In this document: one piece after another, positions 7,430 to 11,027 of the stretch
Numbering within the stretch: position 1 is the stretch's first letter
How the letters are laid out: each line of letters begins with the position of its first letter
Source of the DNA: an uncultured Proteiniphilum sp.
GTDB lineage: Bacteria > Bacteroidota > Bacteroidia > Bacteroidales > Dysgonomonadaceae
NCBI RefSeq assembly: GCF_937873925.1
Contig: NZ_CALNAT010000232.1
Coordinates: 1-11,027, forward strand
DNA: 11,027 nt
Reading direction: 5' to 3'
Made by a program: the position numbers and the translations under genes
The notes under the pieces: generated by a model
Seen by the model: the letters and a program-made list of their open reading frames with translations, nothing else
What the model was told of the DNA's origin: nothing
Databases searched by the model: none

Positions 7430-8614
7430 TTATAACCTTTCTGCTTTTTCCCAAACCGCATTTCCTTTAAATTTTTTCAGGTAGGCCATACCTTTGAATA
7501 CATTGAAGTTCATAAACAGAAAATAGTAAGGAATAAATAACAATTTTGTTTTAATGCTATGATGTGCTAAATACCATCCGATCAATGCCGTCAGGTAAAA
7601 AACAATTTGTCCGGCAGCAAATAATTGATACACCCATACGGGCGTCACCTGCAAGACGAGTAATGCAATATTTAGCGGCATGAGCAGGAATAACGCGATC
7701 GGTGTGATCGTCCATCGCAATACCCGGTGGGAGATAAATTGAAAAGCGAGGCACCCGTAGCGGAAGATGTTTAACAAAGGATGAAGCCTCCAAATCGCTT
7801 GTATTCCTCCGGCCGCAATACGCACTTTCCTTTTTTCCTCCTCTTTCATATTCAATGAAGCCGATTCCATTGCATACGCGTTTTTACAGTAGGCAATCCG
7901 GTAACCTTTTCCGGCAATGCGTAATGATAGTATGAAATCGTCCAACAGCGTATCTTCCGGCATCTTCTCAAAAAGGGATGTACGAATGGCGAAAAGCTCC
8001 CCGGCAGCGCCTACAGCCGAATAGAGGCGGGAATCAAGATCTTTCAGCGCCGACTCGTATTGCCAGTAAGCTCCTTCGCCTCCCGACGAAGCGGTATCTT
8101 TCTCTTTTACTGAGATCCTCTTTTCCCCGGCCACACAGCCGGTCCGGGGATCGGTAAACGCTTTCACTATTTCTTTTACGGCCTCTTTATTGATTAGTGT
8201 ATTGGCATCGGTAAAGACGACAACAGGCGTCATTACGGATTTCATGCCTCGGTTTATGGCTGCAGTTTTCCCTCTGCGTTGCGGTTCAAACAGGACGGTG
8301 ACATCCGGGTATTTTGCCAGGTTTTCGTTTGTCTTATCGGAAGAACCGTCCGTGATCCAGTAAATTTTCAATTTATCTTCCGGATAATCGAGCGATACAC
8401 TGTTTTTCATTTTTACATCGACCACATTCTCTTCGTTATATGCCGTGATAAAAAGGGTAACTTCCGGTAACACTTCAGGGAGAGCAGGCGCTTTTGGAGG
8501 AATAAACCTCTCTTTGATCTTCACAGCAATCCAAAGAATTATGCCATACCCGATATAGGTATAGAATACCAGAAATAAACAGAAGAAAAAGAGGTAAGAT
8601 ACAGCTACGCTCAT
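7430..8614 (-). CDS. Membrane-bound family 2 glycosyltransferase
   Basis: This 394-residue protein has an N-terminal membrane helix (about 5-32), a cytosolic GT-A domain and three C-terminal hydrophobic segments (about 302-322, 327-349 and 355-375), the plan of synthase-like GT2 enzymes. Sugar-nucleotide motifs are FITAYNEEN (55-63), ITDGSSDKT (87-95, Asp89), RRGKTAAINRGM (113-124) and FTDAN (134-138), where the DxD is replaced by DxN. The acceptor/catalytic motif is LLDDFILSLR (223-232). The QxxRW motif of cellulose, hyaluronan and PNAG synthases is not present. At that position it has KVRIAAGGIQAIWR (263-276), so processive synthesis is uncertain. It probably transfers sugars from a nucleotide donor to a lipid or growing glycan at the inner membrane. 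It lies between a soluble GT2 gene (22-base gap) and the hybrid kinase (15-base gap). Donor, acceptor and product cannot be read from sequence. Confidence 0.93.
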   Translation of the reverse strand: MSVAVSYLFFFCLFLVFYTYIGYGIILWIAVKIKERFIPPKAPALPEVLPEVTLFITAYNEENVVDVKMKNSVSLDYPEDKLKIYWITDGSSDKTNENLAKYPDVTVLFEPQRRGKTAAINRGMKSVMTPVVVFTDANTLINKEAVKEIVKAFTDPRTGCVAGEKRISVKEKDTASSGGEGAYWQYESALKDLDSRLYSAVGAAGELFAIRTSLFEKMPEDTLLDDFILSLRIAGKGYRIAYCKNAYAMESASLNMKEEEKRKVRIAAGGIQAIWRLHPLLNIFRYGCLAFQFISHRVLRWTITPIALFLLMPLNIALLVLQVTPVWVYQLFAAGQIVFYLTALIGWYLAHHSIKTKLLFIPYYFLFMNFNVFKGMAYLKKFKGNAVWEKAERL

Positions 8615-8636
8615 CCAATGATTAATTATTTAATTC

Positions 8637-9488
8637 CTATTTTATTAAATTTGATTCTTCGTCTTGGGACGGTTTAGTTTGTTTGGTAAAAAAGAAATTA
8701 AAATTCTTCAACGCTCGTGTGACTCTCACCTTAAAGCTGTCAAACAATGAACCGTCTGCATCCAGTGTATTGCTGGCGGTTAAGGCACGTGCTTTCCGTG
8801 ATGTTATTAATTTTATTTTTCCGTACTTTCTAAGGCCCAAAGCCATCGAACCGTCTTCCCCCCGGACGAGTTCTACCCGATAGCCTACTTTTCTGCCGTA
8901 TTCCGCTATATACGCGAATACCATTCCCCGCACTCCCCGTTCCGGACGATTCAGATAAATAGCACGTATGTACAGATCTCTCAGGAGCTCATACATCTTC
9001 AATCCCCATTTGGAATGATTGGTGTCCGGCATAAAGCTCCAGAGAGAAGACACTGCTATCACTCCCGGTTTTTGCAAGCCGGTGATCATGGTTTCAATAT
9101 AATGAGGCGGGTACATCGTATCCGAATCGATGCAGATATAGTATTTTCCCCGGGCATGGTTCAACCCACAACGGCGGGCGTACCCACAACTCTTTTTCTC
9201 CTCGAAGTATACGGGAATACCTGTTGCTTCGAACACCTCTCCCGTCCGGTCGTCGGAATTATTATTCACCCCGATAATTTCGACCGGATACCGGCAAATA
9301 TTCTCACTCAGCGACCACAGGCAACTCAACAGGCGGGTCTCTTCATTATGGGCAACTACCACCACAGAAGCCAATGGCTGTTCACTGTTCAATCGATGCA
9401 ATTTTTCTTTCACCTCTTCCACAATTTCCGGAGGAACGGAAGAAAAGGGTTTCTCAAAAACCGACAGGTATTTGGTATACCAAGGCAT
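8637..9488 (-). CDS. Soluble family 2 glycosyltransferase
   Basis: The 283-residue protein has a single GT-A domain and no membrane helices. Motifs seen are ASVVVVAHNEE (40-50), VNNNSDDRTGEV (74-85), a CGYARRCGLNHARG stretch (101-114) typical of the donor pocket, the metal-binding DxD in ICIDSDTMYP (118-127, Asp121 and Asp123), and RGEDGSMALGLRKYG (209-223), whose Glu211-Asp212 pair is the usual catalytic position in GT2. Residues 1-39 form a helical N-terminal extension. The enzyme probably works at the cytosolic face of the inner membrane, adding one sugar to a lipid-linked acceptor (inference from family). It is second in the operon, 24 bases after the lipoprotein gene and 22 bases before the membrane glycosyltransferase, which suggests the two act on the same glycan. 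Confidence 0.92.
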   Translation of the reverse strand: MPWYTKYLSVFEKPFSSVPPEIVEEVKEKLHRLNSEQPLASVVVVAHNEETRLLSCLWSLSENICRYPVEIIGVNNNSDDRTGEVFEATGIPVYFEEKKSCGYARRCGLNHARGKYYICIDSDTMYPPHYIETMITGLQKPGVIAVSSLWSFMPDTNHSKWGLKMYELLRDLYIRAIYLNRPERGVRGMVFAYIAEYGRKVGYRVELVRGEDGSMALGLRKYGKIKLITSRKARALTASNTLDADGSLFDSFKVRVTRALKNFNFFFTKQTKPSQDEESNLIK

Positions 9489-9512
9489 AATCTGTTAGTT
9501 TGTTCCTTTATA

Positions 9513-10961
9513 CTATTGAATTCTTTTTAATAGTTCTGTTTTTTGGGAAGACTCTTTCAACATACCGGTAAAGTAGATTGCATCATTTTTGTTTGATGAA
9601 GAATGAAAAGCCTCATATTTTTCAACGAAATGAGTCGCATGTTCCACAAGATATCTACGACAATCGATATTCAACATTAAACCGTCTTCGTAATCCATGT
9701 AGGATAATCCCGTCACCTTGTTATCCGAATCTATCTGCTTAATTTGTTCCTTTTTTATTCCGGACAGGTTCACGGTAACGGAGGGATAATAAAAATACTG
9801 TCCCGAAGGTAAGGAAATTTTTAATTTAATCGTATTTCCGCTTATCTCTTTTGTTACAGTACCGTGTGTTCGATAATAATTATATTCGTAATATTCTTCC
9901 AATGAAGGAAACCAGACGGAATCATCCCCATCTTTCCCGTACGTATTGTTTAACCAAAGCAGAAATTGGGCAAAAGTAACAGTGGTGCCATGTATGCCGA
10001 TATGAAGCGCTTGCCTCTCTTCTTTGGCCTTTCTCAATTCGGATTCTATTTTACTGACAATGTCGTATGAAGAATCATAGAAAGTTCTTTGCAATAAACC
10101 GTTGTGTAGGTCTGTTTGTACGTTGAAAGGATATAAAGGAACAACCTTTGGACCGGTTGCTGCGGTATTTTGTGCAGTCATGATCACAATCGGTGCATAA
10201 TTCAAAGCGGCGGCAACGTAGGTTTTGTTTCCATTGGGCTCTGCCAGGGTTTTACACCCTCTTCCCGATAATTTATTTAATATAAGCTGCTGTGATAATT
10301 CATAATGCTTCATAATAGAATCTTCCCGGTTAACCGCTTCCGTATTTACATCATGGAATGCAATTCCCGTACCGTACGCCAACATTTCAGACACATTGTT
10401 CCATGTTAATCCGGATTTTTTCTGAAAGCGGGAGTAATTTTTTGTAAAATCCTTATTCACATTGATTTCTGCATCCATCCATGCCCACTCAGCAGCCAGT
10501 GTTGTCGTAAAAGCAAAACGAACTTCCTTGCCCGTTCCATCGGTACTTCCGAGGGTCTTGTTGAAATAAAGAACATCGGGGGGCAGATCTCCGGCCGCCA
10601 GTTGTTCCGCATTGTAATAGTAATTACTGGATAGCGGTTTTCCGTTAATTGCTGCCCATGTTGTGCTGTAAGCCGCATGCATACAATCATCCTGCGTGAG
10701 CATACATAACCACGATTTGTTGTATTTAAGGACCGGGATTTCAGCTTTTATGATATCCGAATGAACCTCTCCATCCGTTTTCAACGTAATCTCCGCCACA
10801 ATATTTTGCGCTTCGTTTCCATACGGATACAGGTATCTTACATATTCCGTACTCTGGTTATCTTCGGTGTTTCCTTGGTATATATCTTTGTCTATGCAGG
10901 AAGTAAAAATAATCAGTAAACCTACAAGAATAGTTTTATAAGGATTAATTGTGAAACACAT
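9513..10961 (-). CDS. Lipoprotein with degenerate NodB/CE4-like (polysaccharide deacetylase-like) pattern
   Basis: The 482-residue protein has a lipoprotein signal peptide with the lipobox FTSC and lipidated Cys22. Acidic residues follow (CIDKD), which could act as a Bacteroidetes surface-export signal (tentative). The middle of the protein follows the order of NodB-domain motifs: LTQDDC (88-93, Asp91-Asp92) for TFDDG; YGTGIAFHDVNT (196-207, His203) for GHEIGNHxxxH, with Thr207 where the second metal His is expected; LAEPNGNKTYVAA (239-251) for RxPYG; and HIGIHGTT (320-327, His324) for the LxHD motif. Residues about 370-440 look beta-rich, like an accessory domain. I infer a divergent carbohydrate deacetylase or a glycan-binding relative with an altered metal site. 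This comes from motif order only and is not certain; the safe name is hypothetical lipoprotein. It is first in the operon, behind a promoter-like sequence, and 24 bases before the first glycosyltransferase. Confidence 0.85.
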   Translation of the reverse strand: MCFTINPYKTILVGLLIIFTSCIDKDIYQGNTEDNQSTEYVRYLYPYGNEAQNIVAEITLKTDGEVHSDIIKAEIPVLKYNKSWLCMLTQDDCMHAAYSTTWAAINGKPLSSNYYYNAEQLAAGDLPPDVLYFNKTLGSTDGTGKEVRFAFTTTLAAEWAWMDAEINVNKDFTKNYSRFQKKSGLTWNNVSEMLAYGTGIAFHDVNTEAVNREDSIMKHYELSQQLILNKLSGRGCKTLAEPNGNKTYVAAALNYAPIVIMTAQNTAATGPKVVPLYPFNVQTDLHNGLLQRTFYDSSYDIVSKIESELRKAKEERQALHIGIHGTTVTFAQFLLWLNNTYGKDGDDSVWFPSLEEYYEYNYYRTHGTVTKEISGNTIKLKISLPSGQYFYYPSVTVNLSGIKKEQIKQIDSDNKVTGLSYMDYEDGLMLNIDCRRYLVEHATHFVEKYEAFHSSSNKNDAIYFTGMLKESSQKTELLKRIQ

Positions 10962-10996
10962 GAGTTTAATATTTTAATTACTAAGACAATAATATG

Positions 10997-11004
10997 CAAA
11001 AATA
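10997..11004 (-). promoter_or_regulatory. Candidate Bacteroidetes -7 promoter element for the five-gene minus-strand operon
   Basis: Read on the minus strand, TATTTTTG fits the Bacteroidetes -7 consensus TAnnTTTG at every fixed position. It ends 35 bases upstream of the lipoprotein ATG at 10961. A weak ATG triplet sits 19 bases further upstream where a TTG -33 element would be expected. The leader between it and the start codon is extremely AT-rich, with no Shine-Dalgarno-like sequence, as is usual in this phylum. The window edge prevents a view of further upstream sites. Confidence 0.45.
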
Positions 11005-11027
11005 GTTTATTTTATTTATAAAGCATT

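Noticed and set aside
9015..9530. 171-codon plus-strand frame opposite the soluble glycosyltransferase
   Set aside because: The opposite frame has all GT2 motifs. This one has no recognisable domain and is best explained as an antisense shadow.

Overview
The window looks like a chromosomal segment of a member of the Bacteroidetes, most likely the order Bacteroidales. The evidence is a SusC-type TonB receptor with an STN domain, soluble hybrid sensor kinases, a Bacteroidetes-style lipoprotein, A-rich rather than Shine-Dalgarno-like leaders, and two close matches to the Bacteroidetes -7 promoter element (TAnnTTTG). The genus cannot be fixed from the sequence alone. No tRNA, rRNA, insertion sequence, CRISPR array or phage gene was seen.

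Layout. (1) Positions 1-579, minus strand: the N-terminal 193 residues of a SusC/TonB-dependent receptor that runs off the left edge. (2) 580-847: AT-rich intergenic DNA with no supported element. (3) 848-1828, minus: a dihydroorotate-dehydrogenase-like flavoprotein that lacks the usual catalytic-loop motif. (4) 1829-2020: a divergent intergenic region with a 10-bp inverted repeat and a candidate promoter. (5) 2021-4112, plus: a two-gene unit, UDP-glucuronate decarboxylase (UDP-xylose synthase) followed 16 bases later by a soluble receiver-histidine kinase protein. (6) 4081-10961, minus: a compact five-gene run, in transcription order a lipoprotein with a degenerate NodB/CE4-like pattern, a soluble GT2 glycosyltransferase, a membrane GT2 glycosyltransferase, a PAS-rich hybrid histidine kinase, and a membrane-anchored endonuclease/exonuclease/phosphatase-family enzyme. 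The gaps are 24, 22, 15 and 7 bases. A good -7 element lies just upstream of the first gene. The plus unit and the minus operon meet tail to tail and their coding regions overlap by 32 bases.

How the genes may work together (inference). The two glycosyltransferases and the deacetylase-like lipoprotein suggest assembly and envelope-side modification of a cell-surface glycan. The decarboxylase would supply UDP-xylose as a possible sugar donor. The embedded sensor kinases suggest the locus is tied to a phosphorelay, but neither kinase has a DNA-binding output domain, so the effector must be elsewhere. The five-gene operon is the best candidate here for an uncharacterised system. Its product is unknown.
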